64,000 bases of DNA from Polluticaenibacter yanchengensis (GTDB taxonomy: Bacteria > Bacteroidota > Bacteroidia > Chitinophagales > Chitinophagaceae): positions 1 through 64,000 of the forward strand of contig JAQGEF010000009.1 of NCBI GenBank assembly GCA_027854065.1. Reading direction: 5' to 3'. This document shows, one piece after another, positions 23,394 through 34,100 of the stretch. The translations under genes were made by a program, and so were the position numbers. The notes under the pieces were generated by a model. It was not told the origin of the DNA. It was given only the letters and a program-made list of their open reading frames with translations, and ran no database searches. The stretch's first letter is position 1. Each line of letters begins with the position of its first letter.

Positions 23394-23451
23394 ATAAAAT
23401 TTTAGTTTCCAGGGTGTAAAGTTACAAAAGCTAAATTAGTTTCATACAAAG

Positions 23452-23485
23452 AAAAAGCCACTTACAATTAAGTAAGCGGCTTTTA
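23452..23485 (-). terminator. Terminator between gldJ and murF
   Basis: On the minus strand AAAAGCCGCTTAC pairs with GTAAGTGGCTTTTTC around a 6-nt loop (one mismatch or G-T), followed by a T run. It ends the gldJ transcript before murF. Confidence 0.65.
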
Positions 23486-23506
23486 TATAAACATATTTGG
23501 GATTTC

Positions 23507-25057
23507 TTATCTTCTTGTACGTTTAGTTGGCCAGTGGTTACCGGTTTTAGTACGGTTACCTTCCGGTGCACCAAAGTAAGTCATTGCACAACGGAAACCT
23601 ACCGTATTAGATGACTGGTCTTGTTGCAACCAACGTCTTGTACCTGGGCTTAACCAATATGGTCTGTCCATCCAGCTACCACCTTTAATGACACGGCTGC
23701 TGTCATTTACCAGGGTAGTGATACCATAACCATAGCTGTATCCGCTTAAGCTGTCACCATCCAAATAACCTAACGCATTTGCATGTTGATAGTTACGGCG
23801 TTTAGAAAGATCTGCGTCATTTTCCAGTTCATACTTTACTTTACCGGTGCTGTCTTTTTCATATCTTTCAGCCGGGTCAGTTTCAGCATCGTTCTTAACT
23901 ACCAGTTTCTTAAACTCGTTACCACGGAAATAGTTAAAGTCATCACCTACTTCGTGTGTCATCGGGCGATAAACATCCGCAACCCACTCACTTACGTTAC
24001 CGCTCATATTGAACAGACCAAATGAGTTAGGGAAATAAGATTCAACTTCTGAAGTAGTTGCAGCACGGTCATTCAAGCCACCCGCAACACCCATTAAGTC
24101 ACCGCTTCCACGTTTAAAGTTGGCAAGCATTTCACCCTGCCAGGCGTTTCTGCGGTTTTCACGTAAACCGTTGAAGTTATTATTCCAGGCATAAACCTGT
24201 TTATTAGAAATTAACTCTTCACCACGTTTTTTCTCGCCTTTACGCACGTTCGGGTTGTTTCCGATATACGCTAACGCTGCATATTCCCACTCAGCTTCTG
24301 TTGGTAAGCGGTAATCCTGTGTAAAGATACCATCTTCAAATGTAACCTGTGTACGAGGTCTGCCGTTAGCATCCTTTAACGGATTTTTCTTGCTTTTTGC
24401 AGCCGGGCCAGGTGTTACATCTGTTAAACCTAACAAATAAGCTTTTGTATTGAAGGCGTCTGCCCCCTGGTCACCGGTAGTTACCTGCTTTTTATTAGCA
24501 AAGCCACCTTTTACCAATTCCAGTTCATTCACCCTGTCCGTACGCCATAAGCTGAAATCATGTGCCTGTTCCCAGCTTACACCTACCACCGGGTACATGT
24601 TATATGCCGGGTGACGGAAATAATATTCTACGTATGGCTCATTGTATGCTAACTCGCTACGCCAAACCAATGTATCCGGATATGCTTTTTGATGTATTGA
24701 TTTATTAACCGGATCGGTAGGGTCGAACTGGCGTGCTAACCAAAACAAATATTCGCGATAGTGAATGTTTGCTACCTCTGTTCTGTCAATGAAGAAAGAG
24801 TTTACTGTTACACGTTTAGGTACATTGTTCCAATCTGCCATTACATCTTCCTGGGTAGCGCCCATTACGAATGTACCGCCTTGTACAAATACTAAACCAG
24901 GACCTGCTTTTACATCTTTAGCTTTTGCTTTTGCAAAGCCACCTTGATTTTTGTCATTGTAATTCCAACCTGTAGAAGAAGATTTTTCTTTCTTGCCACC
25001 ACAAGAGGCCAATGATGCAGCAGCAGCTGCGCAAATTATAAAATTGAAAAACCGCAT
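23507..25057 (-). CDS. gldJ: Gliding motility / type IX secretion lipoprotein GldJ
   Basis: 516-residue lipoprotein (signal up to Cys19, MRFFNFIICAAAAASLASC) with a formylglycine-generating-enzyme (SUMF1-like) fold: GTFVMGATQEDV, FFIDRTEVANIHYREYLFWL, YPVVGVSWEQAHDFSLWRTD, RLPTEAEWEYAAL, FGLFNMSGNVSEWVADVY, VIKGGSWMDRPYW. GldJ and GldK share this fold. The length, the long insertions and the separate location fit GldJ, whereas the copy at 39564 lies in the gldKLMN operon. GldJ is needed for gliding and stabilises other Gld proteins. Catalytic Cys residues of true FGE are not expected. Located upstream of murF. Confidence 0.85.
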   Translation of the reverse strand: MRFFNFIICAAAAASLASCGGKKEKSSSTGWNYNDKNQGGFAKAKAKDVKAGPGLVFVQGGTFVMGATQEDVMADWNNVPKRVTVNSFFIDRTEVANIHYREYLFWLARQFDPTDPVNKSIHQKAYPDTLVWRSELAYNEPYVEYYFRHPAYNMYPVVGVSWEQAHDFSLWRTDRVNELELVKGGFANKKQVTTGDQGADAFNTKAYLLGLTDVTPGPAAKSKKNPLKDANGRPRTQVTFEDGIFTQDYRLPTEAEWEYAALAYIGNNPNVRKGEKKRGEELISNKQVYAWNNNFNGLRENRRNAWQGEMLANFKRGSGDLMGVAGGLNDRAATTSEVESYFPNSFGLFNMSGNVSEWVADVYRPMTHEVGDDFNYFRGNEFKKLVVKNDAETDPAERYEKDSTGKVKYELENDADLSKRRNYQHANALGYLDGDSLSGYSYGYGITTLVNDSSRVIKGGSWMDRPYWLSPGTRRWLQQDQSSNTVGFRCAMTYFGAPEGNRTKTGNHWPTKRTRR

Positions 25058-25447
25058 TTAGCCAGTTATTTTTAAGTATTCTTTTAAAAACGTAGTTCTA
25101 AAACATTTATTGTGTAAAACTACAAGTTGCGAAATTAAGTTTTTTATCAATTTTCTCCATATTTATTATTTTATTCCCGATTTTCTAACCAGAATTAAAT
25201 TGCCTTGCTTATAATTAAAAAACATTCAAACATTTAACATTAAATTTAGATAAATGACAAAATATTAACTAAAATACTGCTACAAAAATATTCTGGTTAT
25301 GGCACATGCCTTTCCATTACTGCTGCCCGTTTTACTGAAATACCAGTTGAATAATGAGGATAAATACTTACCCGGTATATGAGTAACCGGTATCTATTTT
25401 ATGGTCCGGGGTTGTATATAATTGTATGATACGATAAGTATAATTGA
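25058..25447. other. AT-rich gldJ upstream region
   Basis: Spacer between the divergent gldJ and cupin genes. It is strongly AT-rich from 25080 to 25290 and contains several TATTTTTG-like boxes on the minus strand (for example near 25280) that could drive gldJ. No ORF, repeat copy or hairpin of note was found. Confidence 0.4.
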
Positions 25448-25455
25448 TACTTTTG
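25448..25455 (+). promoter_or_regulatory. -7 box of the cupin gene
   Basis: TACTTTTG matches TAnnTTTG, 20 bp before the ATG at 25476. Confidence 0.5.
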
Positions 25456-25475
25456 TACTTACATAACAGGTAATA

Positions 25476-25811
25476 ATGGCAGAAAGTAATGTATTTCAGC
25501 ATTCGGACAATATAGAATGGCAAGACCTCGGCGGCGGTGTAAGACGTAAAATGCTTGGATATAATAATGGCTTGATGATGCTGATGGTAGCATTTGAAAC
25601 AGGCGCTATAGGTAGTTTACACAGTCATGAACACACGCAGATCAGTTATATTGAAAGTGGTGTATTTAAGGTAACGATTGGGGATAAGGAATCTGTATTA
25701 AAACAGGGTGACGGTTTTTATGCACCGCCGAATGTGGTACACGGTGTTGTTTGCCTGGAAGCTGGTATTTTGGTCGATTCATTTAATCCTTTAAGAGCGG
25801 ACTTTTTGTAA
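25476..25811 (+). CDS. Small cupin-domain protein
   Basis: 111 residues forming one cupin barrel. Motif 1 is GSLHSHEHTQISYIESGVFKVTIG with two His and a downstream Glu for metal binding. Motif 2 is GDGFYAPPNVVHGVVCLEAG with the second His. This pattern is found in pectin-degradation cupins (KdgF-like) and general sugar or metal-binding cupins. No pathway partner is adjacent, so the substrate is open. A GC-rich element copy follows. Confidence 0.85.
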   Translation: MAESNVFQHSDNIEWQDLGGGVRRKMLGYNNGLMMLMVAFETGAIGSLHSHEHTQISYIESGVFKVTIGDKESVLKQGDGFYAPPNVVHGVVCLEAGILVDSFNPLRADFL

Positions 25812-25830
25812 CGTGGCGGTTAGCTGCCAT

Positions 25831-25976
25831 CCGGGGATTGTTCAATAGCATTACACCTGCCCGGTGGCTGCCGGATGCAGCGGGCAGGCGCATGGCGCCT
25901 GGTACGAACGCAGTGAGTACGGCACCCCGCAGCAGCCGGAACAAATGATGCCTTACTTGTAATAGCTGACAGCCCC
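25831..25976 (-). repeat. Dispersed GC-rich hairpin element, copy R3
   Basis: Minus strand reads GGGGCTGTCAGC at the start, then GGCTGCTGCGGGGTGCCGTAC, CTGCGTTCGTACCAGG and the perfect palindrome CAGGCGCCATGCGCCTG, ending GCATCCGGCAGCC. The GTAC/GTAC stem occupies the place of GTGC/GCAC in other copies. It lies between the converging cupin and ahcY genes. Confidence 0.65.
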
Positions 25977-25981
25977 AAAGA

Positions 25982-26014
25982 AAAAAGCCACTTCTATGAC
26001 AGAAATGGCTTTTA
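25982..26014. terminator. Bidirectional terminator before the ahcY 3' end
   Basis: AAAAAGCCA and TTCT pair with AGAA and TGGCTTTT around ATGAC, with A and T runs on the two sides. Confidence 0.7.
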
Positions 26015-26031
26015 ATATTCGTACGATACGA

Positions 26032-27360
26032 TTAGTACCTGTAATGTTCCGGTTTGAAAGGCCCTTCTTTGGATAGACCTAAATAAGCGGCCTGGGCATC
26101 GGTAAGAACTTCTAACTCAACGCCAATTTTGCTTAAATGTAAGCGGGCTACTTTTTCATCCAGATGTTTAGGTAGTACATACACTTCGTTTTTGTAAGCA
26201 GAAGCATTTGTCCACAACTCAATTTGTGCTAAAGTCTGGTTAGAGAAGCTGTTACTCATTACAAAACTCGGGTGGCCTGTAGCACAACCTAAGTTTACCA
26301 AACGGCCTTCAGCTAATAAAATAATGTCTTTACCATCAATATTATAGATATCAACCTGTGGCTTGATGGTATCTTTTGTATGTCCGTAGTTTGTATTTAA
26401 CCATGCCACATCTATTTCAATATCGAAGTGACCAATGTTACAAACGATGGTTTTATCTTTCATGGCTTTGAAATGTTCGCCACGGATAATATCGCGACAA
26501 CCGGTGGTTGTAACAACGATATCGGCCTGAGGAATGGCATTTTCCATTGTTTTTACCGCGAAACCATCCATAGCAGCCTGTAGAGCACAAATCGGGTCAA
26601 TCTCGGTAACGATTACACGGCAACCGGCACCTGCTAAAGATGCAGCAGAACCTTTACCCACATCGCCGTAACCTGCTACAACCGCTACTTTACCGGCAAG
26701 CATCACATCAGTAGCACGGCGGATAGAATCTACCAGGGATTCTTTACAACCATATTTATTATCGAACTTAGATTTTGTAACAGAATCGTTTACGTTGATT
26801 GCAGGAATTGGCAAAGTACCTTTAGCCATGCGCTCGTATAAGCGGTGTACACCTGTAGTGGTTTCTTCAGATAAACCTTTGATATTGCTTACCAACTCTG
26901 TATAAGTATCAAAAACGATGTTGGTTAAATCACCGCCATCATCCAGGATCATATTTAAAGGACGGTCTTCGCTACCGAAGAATAAAGTTTGCTCAATACA
27001 CCAGTCAGCTTCTTCCTGGGTCTGGCCTTTCCACGCAAAAACACCGATGCCGGCAGCAGCAATAGCAGCAGCAGCGTGGTCCTGGGTAGAAAATATATTA
27101 CAACTGCTCCATTTTACTTCAGCGCCTAATGCTACTAAAGTTTCAATAAGCACAGCCGTTTGGATGGTCATGTGTAAACAACCTGCAATGCGTGCGCCTT
27201 TCAATGGTTGTGATGGGCCGTACTCTGCACGGATAGCCATTAAACCAGGCATTTCTGCTTCTGCTAAACGGATCTCTTTACGGCCCCATTCTGCTAAGCT
27301 GATATCCCTTACTTTATTTGGCAAGCTATAATCAATGTTACTTCTTTGATAAGTTGACAT
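26032..27360 (-). CDS. ahcY: Adenosylhomocysteinase
   Basis: Hydrolyses S-adenosylhomocysteine to adenosine and homocysteine in the methyl cycle. NAD-binding [13 protein letters not shown], the substrate block [19 protein letters not shown] with the catalytic Lys/Asp, and the C-terminal [11 protein letters not shown] with HYRY end are intact. I set the start at ATG 27360 ([14 protein letters not shown]). The in-frame ATG at 27387 lies inside the TATTTTTG promoter box and would add nine odd residues. No SAH or SAM riboswitch fits the short leader of about 20 nt. Confidence 0.96.
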   Translation of the reverse strand: MSTYQRSNIDYSLPNKVRDISLAEWGRKEIRLAEAEMPGLMAIRAEYGPSQPLKGARIAGCLHMTIQTAVLIETLVALGAEVKWSSCNIFSTQDHAAAAIAAAGIGVFAWKGQTQEEADWCIEQTLFFGSEDRPLNMILDDGGDLTNIVFDTYTELVSNIKGLSEETTTGVHRLYERMAKGTLPIPAINVNDSVTKSKFDNKYGCKESLVDSIRRATDVMLAGKVAVVAGYGDVGKGSAASLAGAGCRVIVTEIDPICALQAAMDGFAVKTMENAIPQADIVVTTTGCRDIIRGEHFKAMKDKTIVCNIGHFDIEIDVAWLNTNYGHTKDTIKPQVDIYNIDGKDIILLAEGRLVNLGCATGHPSFVMSNSFSNQTLAQIELWTNASAYKNEVYVLPKHLDEKVARLHLSKIGVELEVLTDAQAAYLGLSKEGPFKPEHYRY

Positions 27361-27384
27361 ACAAAATTTTATTTTTTGAATGCG

Positions 27385-27392
27385 CAAAAATA
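27385..27392 (-). promoter_or_regulatory. -7 box of ahcY
   Basis: The minus strand reads TATTTTTG. It lies 25 bp before the ATG at 27360 and decides that start. Confidence 0.55.
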
Positions 27393-27465
27393 ATGTATTT
27401 ATAGTAAACTGGGCGACGATAATATTTTACAGGGTTTCATAACATTATTAAAACAATTGCAATAG

Positions 27466-27473
27466 TATTTTTG
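27466..27473 (+). promoter_or_regulatory. -7 box of the glycosyltransferase gene
   Basis: TATTTTTG ends 7 bp before the ATG at 27481, giving a very short or absent 5' leader. Confidence 0.5.
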
Positions 27474-27480
27474 CGGGGAA

Positions 27481-28554
27481 ATGAACATTCTATTAAACAC
27501 CAGCCAGGTATTATTACATAACAAAGCGATTGATGTTTTTTGCCACCGGTTTATAAACGAACTGGCCACAAAAAATACCAATGTCAATTTTTACATTACC
27601 CATAAAGCGGAAGGATTACCGCTAAATGTAATTATGGCAGATATCAATCTCAATTCATGGCTAACGGTAAAGCTTGCCCTGAACGGCTTTATTAAAAAGA
27701 ATAATATAGCGCTTTATGTTCAGTTCGGGGACCATGACATTCCGTCAAACCTACCAGTTCCTACCGCACTGATGCTGCATAGCCAGCTTGGTGTAAATAT
27801 TCCGGCGGAATTTGACAGGAAGGCCAAATGGAGCAAACTATTTGCAAATGCCGATACTATTATTGTAGCAACAGATACGGAAAAAGAACTGTTAGAACAA
27901 AATTTCAATACCTTACAGGATAAAAAACTGGTTGCATTAGGCGTTGCGGTGGATGATATTTTTCAACCGGTTCAGTATATTGATGAGATAGAAAGCCTGA
28001 AGTTTCGTTACAGCCACGAACTTTCATACATCTTCTGCCCTGTACCAAAGGTAGATGACAATGAAGAGATCATTCAATTGCTGAAAGGATTCAGTCTTTT
28101 AAAAAACAGGCATAAAAACAGCCTTCAACTGCTTTTTTACAGCAATAGTTTCAGCGAAAAGTTTATAGAAAAACTCAGCAGTTATAAATACCGTGGCGAT
28201 ATTTTAATGATTGAGCCTTTAGAAGAAAGTGAATATGCAAAAATCCTGGCGGCCGCCACTTTCACCATCCATTTAAATAATAACGGGTTTGCTACAAATG
28301 TGCTTGAATGCAATAAAAGCGGCGTGCTGGTATTTACCGGTGTAAACAGCAATGCGTATTATTTTGCAGGGGATAATGTTATCTATTACAATAAGATCGA
28401 TGCCAATGAGCTTTTTACGCTTTTCAATAAATTTTATGTAAATGAACACTTAAAAAATCAATACATCGCCAATGCGTACATAAAAAGTATGGATTATAAT
28501 TTTGAAAAATTAGCGGGTAATTTCAGGAACCATTGTTTTAAGGATATCGTCTGA
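27481..28554 (+). CDS. Glycosyltransferase, GT4-like
   Basis: 357 residues with the two-lobe layout of GT-B enzymes. The N-terminal lobe includes QFGDHDIPSNLPVPTALMLHSQLG and the C-terminal lobe has YIFCPVPKVDDNEEIIQLLKGFSLL and a late region (FTIHLNNNGFATNVLECNKSGVLVF) in the place of the GT4 E-x7-E loop. That loop is weakly kept: only the Glu of VLECNKSG is clear. So the family call is good but activity is uncertain. Sugar and acceptor are unknown. Divergent from ahcY. Confidence 0.7.
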   Translation: MNILLNTSQVLLHNKAIDVFCHRFINELATKNTNVNFYITHKAEGLPLNVIMADINLNSWLTVKLALNGFIKKNNIALYVQFGDHDIPSNLPVPTALMLHSQLGVNIPAEFDRKAKWSKLFANADTIIVATDTEKELLEQNFNTLQDKKLVALGVAVDDIFQPVQYIDEIESLKFRYSHELSYIFCPVPKVDDNEEIIQLLKGFSLLKNRHKNSLQLLFYSNSFSEKFIEKLSSYKYRGDILMIEPLEESEYAKILAAATFTIHLNNNGFATNVLECNKSGVLVFTGVNSNAYYFAGDNVIYYNKIDANELFTLFNKFYVNEHLKNQYIANAYIKSMDYNFEKLAGNFRNHCFKDIV

Positions 28555-28575
28555 ATTCTGTAAATTTTTCTTATT

Positions 28576-28750
28576 GGGGGCTTTCAGCAGCATATTCCTG
28601 GTTTTACTTTAGTTCCTGCTGCTCTGGGCTCACTGCGTTCGGTACTCGTTCCTCGTACCAGGCCCGGCGCATCAGGCAGCCCTTCGGCAGTTGAATACAA
28701 ATGAGCCATCCTCCTTGTGGCGGATAGTCACCGGCAGTTGTTCAATCCGC
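28576..28750 (+). repeat. Dispersed GC-rich hairpin element, copy R4
   Basis: Starts GGGGGCTTTCAGCAGCA, then GGGCTCACTGCGTTCGGTAC, a GGTAC/GTACC hairpin, GGCCCGGCGCATCAGGCAGCC and a second GC block near 28705-28740. It fills most of the 381-bp spacer before recG. The remainder (28751-28935) is AT-rich, with AATAGTATAA occurring twice about 30 bp apart. Confidence 0.65.
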
Positions 28751-28935
28751 TTAAGAGATAAATTCTGCAAAGAAACATGGGGCCATCTGCAGAATCATTC
28801 ATATTTCACTGGTATTTCTAACCGGTTATGAATCTTAAAGAAATGTTGTAAATAGTATAATACATTCTTCTTCGTTCAATTAATAGTATAAAAAGTAAAG
28901 GATTAAGTATCTTCACCACTCTATTAAAATCTGGC

Positions 28936-31050
28936 ATGACATACGGCAACTCTATATTAACCAGTAGCATTGAATACCTTAAAGGCGTAGGGCCGGATAA
29001 GGCATTATTGCTGCAAAAAGAGCTGTCTGTATTTACATTTGAAGACCTGCTCAACCATTTTCCTTTCAGGCATATTGACAGGACCAAAATTGATTTAATA
29101 AGGAATATAAACAGCAATACTGATACGGTACAGATAAAAGGGACCATCACTCATATAGAAGAAGTAACCCAGGGCAAAGGAAGAAGAAGATTGGTGGCTT
29201 ATCTTAAAGACAGCAGCGGCGTGGCAGAGCTGGTATGGTTCCAGGGAATCGTCTGGGTAAAAAAAAGCATCCAGGTAGGTAAAGAATTCCTCGTATTTGG
29301 AAAAGTCAATTACTTTAACGGTTCAGTCAGCATCATGCACCCGGATCTAGACTCTGTTACCAATAATAATGCAGAGGGCTATTCATTTCTGGAACCTGTT
29401 TACTCAACCACAGAAAAACTGAAAGCAAGGTTTTTAAACGCCAGGGCCATTACAAAGCTAATGGCAGGTTTAATGCAGCAAATAGACGAAAAGGACCTGC
29501 CGGAGTTTTTACCCGATACAATCATTCAAAAATTAGGACTACCCAACAGGATCACCGCATTCAGAAAAATACATTTTCCGAAAACCAAACAAGAATACGA
29601 CAATGCTTTGTTGCGTTTAAAGTTTGAAGAACTATTCCTGTTACAGTTAAAACTGAACAGGGCAAAGATTGTTAGGCACCGGCAAAGCAGGGGCTATCAA
29701 TTCTCAATCATTGGCGAACATTTCAATAATTTCTATCATAATTACCTGCCGTTTGAGTTGACCAATGCCCAGAAAAGGGTTATCAAAGAAATAAGGGTAG
29801 ATTGTGGTAACGGCTTCCAGATGAACCGGCTGGTGCAGGGCGATGTAGGCAGCGGTAAAACAATGGTGGCCTTATTAAGCATGCTCATGGCAATTGACAA
29901 CGGGTTCCAGGCCTGTATGATGGCGCCCACTGAAATATTAGCCCGGCAACATTTTGAAGGTATTTCTGGCTTATTGAAAGATATGCCTGTAAAAGTTGGC
30001 CTTCTGACAGGAAATGTAAAAGGGAAATTGCGAAAACAGGTGCTGGAAGATTGTTTAAACGGCGATATCCAGATACTGGTAGGCACGCATGCCCTGATAG
30101 AAGAAACCGTTCAGTTCAAAAACCTGGGTTTTGTCGTCATTGACGAGCAGCACCGTTTTGGCGTAGAACAAAGAGCCAAATTGCAACAGAAGAATACGAT
30201 ACCGCCACATGTACTGGTCATGACAGCAACACCTATTCCCCGTACTTTAAGCATGACCATCTATGGCGACCTGGATACATCTGTAATAGACGAGCTACCG
30301 CCCGGCCGTACACCTATTACTACTGTGCACAGGTACGAAACCAGCAGGGGCAATGTACTGGACTTTGTAAAAGAACAAATATCTGAAGGCAGGCAATGCT
30401 ATATCGTGTTTCCGTTAATAGAAGAAAGCGAAAAAATCTCTTATGAGAACCTGATGCGTGGGTATGAGAACGTAAAAGCATTTTTCCCGGAACATTTGTA
30501 CAATATAGCAATGGTCCACGGCCGCATGGACCAGGAGACCAAGCAACGCAATATGGACAGATTTGTGAAAGGCGAAGCAAACATTATGGTAAGTACCACA
30601 GTAATAGAAGTGGGCGTAAATGTTCCCAACAGCTCCGTAATGATAATAGAAAGTGCTGAAAAGTTTGGCCTGAGCCAGTTACACCAGCTGAGAGGAAGAG
30701 TGGGCCGTGGTGCAGCAAAAAGCTACTGCATTCTTATGACGAGTCATAAACTGACACAGGATGCCCGGGAAAGGCTGAAAATAATGTGTGAAACAAATGA
30801 CGGGTTTAAAATTTCTGAAAAAGACATGGAGTTACGTGGGCCGGGAGATATAGAAGGGACAAGACAAAGCGGATTGCTTAACTTTAAACTGGCTTCTTTA
30901 GTGGCCGATAAGGACTTAATGGAAATAGCCAGAAATCTGGCTGAAAATTTGCTGGAACATGATATAAACCTTTCTCTACCGGAACACGAAAGATTAAAAA
31001 TTCAGCTGCAAAATAAAAAAGGGAAAACTTACTGGAGCAAAATTGCTTAG
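28936..31050 (+). CDS. recG: ATP-dependent DNA helicase RecG
   Basis: Branch-migrating helicase that remodels stalled forks and recombination junctions. The N-terminal wedge/OB domain (about 60-160, VQIKGTITHIEEVTQGKGRRRL) is followed by Walker A QGDVGSGKTMVAL, DEQHRFGVEQR (motif II DEQH), TATPIPRTL, and the C-terminal helicase lobe with HGRMDQETK, VSTTVIEVGVNVP and QLRGRVGRG. 704 residues is the usual length. It is followed after 57 bp by the CHU_C protein gene, with no terminator seen between them. Confidence 0.97.
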   Translation: MTYGNSILTSSIEYLKGVGPDKALLLQKELSVFTFEDLLNHFPFRHIDRTKIDLIRNINSNTDTVQIKGTITHIEEVTQGKGRRRLVAYLKDSSGVAELVWFQGIVWVKKSIQVGKEFLVFGKVNYFNGSVSIMHPDLDSVTNNNAEGYSFLEPVYSTTEKLKARFLNARAITKLMAGLMQQIDEKDLPEFLPDTIIQKLGLPNRITAFRKIHFPKTKQEYDNALLRLKFEELFLLQLKLNRAKIVRHRQSRGYQFSIIGEHFNNFYHNYLPFELTNAQKRVIKEIRVDCGNGFQMNRLVQGDVGSGKTMVALLSMLMAIDNGFQACMMAPTEILARQHFEGISGLLKDMPVKVGLLTGNVKGKLRKQVLEDCLNGDIQILVGTHALIEETVQFKNLGFVVIDEQHRFGVEQRAKLQQKNTIPPHVLVMTATPIPRTLSMTIYGDLDTSVIDELPPGRTPITTVHRYETSRGNVLDFVKEQISEGRQCYIVFPLIEESEKISYENLMRGYENVKAFFPEHLYNIAMVHGRMDQETKQRNMDRFVKGEANIMVSTTVIEVGVNVPNSSVMIIESAEKFGLSQLHQLRGRVGRGAAKSYCILMTSHKLTQDARERLKIMCETNDGFKISEKDMELRGPGDIEGTRQSGLLNFKLASLVADKDLMEIARNLAENLLEHDINLSLPEHERLKIQLQNKKGKTYWSKIA

Positions 31051-31107
31051 AAAATAAGTTGTGTACATGATACGTTTTAGTTAAACAGATTAAACATTTA
31101 GGTACTG

Positions 31108-34100
31108 ATGTCGAACATAAAATCATTATACTTTTTTTTATTGTGCTTAAGTATTGCTTTTACAGGCAAGGCACAAAACTTTGAATATATAGAAAACAAA
31201 GGCCAGTGGGACAGCCGCGTGCATTACCAGGGCTCCCTTAACTCAGGCGCTTTCTTTATTCAAAACAATGGCTACAGAGTACTTCAATATGATACATCAG
31301 AGTTAAGACTGGTACAGAATGAGTTAACAGGACACGGCAGTGCCTCTGACAATTCTGCCGTGCGAAAACTGAAAAGAATGGCACCAGGCGTTTCTCCCGA
31401 TGAAAAAACGGTAAGTGCCCATGCTTACGAAGTGAGGTTTGCAGGCGCCAATGGTAAAGTATGGGGTACTCCCAGTAAAACCGTTACAGGATATTCCAAC
31501 TATTTTATAGGAAATGATCCTGCGAAATGGGCCAGTAACGTCAAATCTTACAACATGGTTACCTACCAGAATATGTATAATGGTGTAGATGTGGTGTACT
31601 ACAGCGAAAATGGCTTTTTAAAATTTGACATTGTGGTGAAACCAAATGTCAATGTTGGCAATATCACAATGGAATATAACGGGGTTGATAAGCTGTCAAT
31701 AAAAAACGGCGCCCTGGTTATAAAAACATCTGTAAGTGAGATAAAAGAAAGTAAGCCATACGCTTACCAAATCATCAATGGTCAAAGAGTAGAAGTAACC
31801 TGTAATTACGAATTATATGGTAATACCGTTAAGTACAAAATGGGGAAATATGATCCCGCAGCTGTATTGGTGATAGACCCGACCCTGATATTCAGTACAT
31901 TTACCGGTAGTCAGTCAGACAACTGGGGCTACACTGCCACCTATGACAAACATGGCAATGCTTATGCCGGCGGCATCGTATTCGGACCCAACTACCCTAC
32001 TACTGTCGGTGCCTTTCAAAGAAGTTTTTCCGGGGGTGTCAATACCGGTGAAAACGGCGGTTTCGATATTAACATTACCAAATTCAATTCAAATGGTACT
32101 GCAAGAGTCTACTCTACTTTTTTGGGCGGCTCAGGAAATGAACAGCCACATAGCTTGATTGTAGATAGTGATGACAACCTGATTGTAGCCGGCAGAACCA
32201 CCTCCCCTTCGTTCCCCAATACTGCACGGTACGGGGCGTTAGGCGGCTGGGACATCATCCTCACCAAATTTAATGCTTCCGGAACTGCACTCATTGGCTC
32301 TGCCATCATTGGCGGTACCGGGGATGACGGGGTAAATATCAGGCACAAATATACCGGAGGGGTAAGAATGGAATCTTTAGCCAGGAACTATGGTGATGAT
32401 GCGAGAAGTGAAGTACTTATTGATGGCAGCAACAATATTTACCTTGCAAGCTGTACCAGAAGCACCAATTTCCCTACAACTCCGGGCGCTATCCAAAGCG
32501 CTTTAAAAGGCAACCAGGATGCGGTAGTATTAAAGTTCAATCCCAACCTGTCCGCCAATCTTTTTTCAACTTTAATTGGCGGCAGTGACGATGATGCCGC
32601 TTATGTAATTGCCTTAAGAGGTAATGATATTTATATTGCAGGTGGTACAGTAAGCACCGATTTTCCCGGAGATAAATCCGGCACGGTTGGCACTACCTAC
32701 TTCGGAGGCGTTTGTGACGGTTTTATTGCCAAAATAAACAGTACTGCTACAGCCATATTAAAATCTGCTTATGTGGGCACAGACGGAGCAGACCAGGTAT
32801 ATGGTATCCAGTTTGATGCCAATGACAATTTTTATGTAATGGGGACTTCTACAGGAGATTTCCCGGTGGTCAACGCCGCATTCAGCCAGGCGGGCGGCAA
32901 ACAATTTGTTGGCAAAATGACCAATACATTCAGCAATTATATTTTCAGTACTGTATGGGGCACCAGGAGCTCAGCGCCAAATATATCCCCGATCGCCTTT
33001 TTGGTGGATAAATGTGAAAATATGTATATCAGTGGATGGGGAGGTAATATTGGTGCAGGTCCTCCGCCTTTTGCTAACAGCGGTACCAGGGGTTTGACAG
33101 TGACCAATGACGCCATCCAGAGAAGTACCGACGGTAGTGATTTCTACTTTATTGTACTGGAAAGAGATGCTACTTCTATTTTATATGCCACTTATTTCGG
33201 ACAGATATCCGGAACAGGTACACCGGACCATGTAGATGGTGGCACCAGCAGGTTTGATGCTGACGGGGTCGTTTACCAGGCCGTATGTGCCAACTGTAGC
33301 AGCGGCCAGTTTCCTATTACCCCGGGAGTAATAGGCCCAACCAATGGTTCCCAGGGTTGTAATGAGGCTGTTTTTAAAATCGCTTTCGACTTATCAGGTG
33401 TCAGGAACGGTGTTAAACCTACCATTGATAACCAGTATGGCAGAAACTGGGGCTGTGTGCCTTCTACAGTGTATTTTACTGATACCATTGGCATGGGTAA
33501 ACAATATATCTGGGATTTTGGCGATGGTAGTCCGCAGATAACCACCACCACCCGCCAAACCCAACACACTTATACGGTTGTAGGAGACTATATGGTAAGA
33601 TTGATAACAATAGACGAAACCAGGTGCTTTCCTCGTGACACTTCTTATACCAATATTCGTATCAGGAGTGACAGGGCTGTATTGGGTGCCGTAGCAAATA
33701 AGTTACCACCTTGCGAAAGCCTGCAATACGAATTTGTTAATCAAACCACCATACCGGCTGGAAAACCGGTAACCAATAATTCATTTACATGGATTTTCGG
33801 GGATGGTTCCGCACCTGTAAATGCGGGCCTGAATAGTGTTACACATACCTATGCCTCTACTGGAACTTATGATGCCATGCTCATACTGAATGACACGAAT
33901 TTCTGTAATGCGCCTGATACTTTCAGGTTGCGTATCAGGGTAAGTGATAATGTAAAAGCAGCCATTGAATTACCGGCCGTTGCTTGTGCACCATCTACCG
34001 TTGTATTTAATAATATTTCTTCCGGAGGGGCTACATTCCTATGGACTTTCCATGATGGTACGACTTCTACCGAGGAACATCCGGCCAAATTTTACCCGAC

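Noticed and set aside
27361..27480. SAM or SAH riboswitch before ahcY
   Set aside because: The promoter box leaves about 20 nt of leader, too short for either class.
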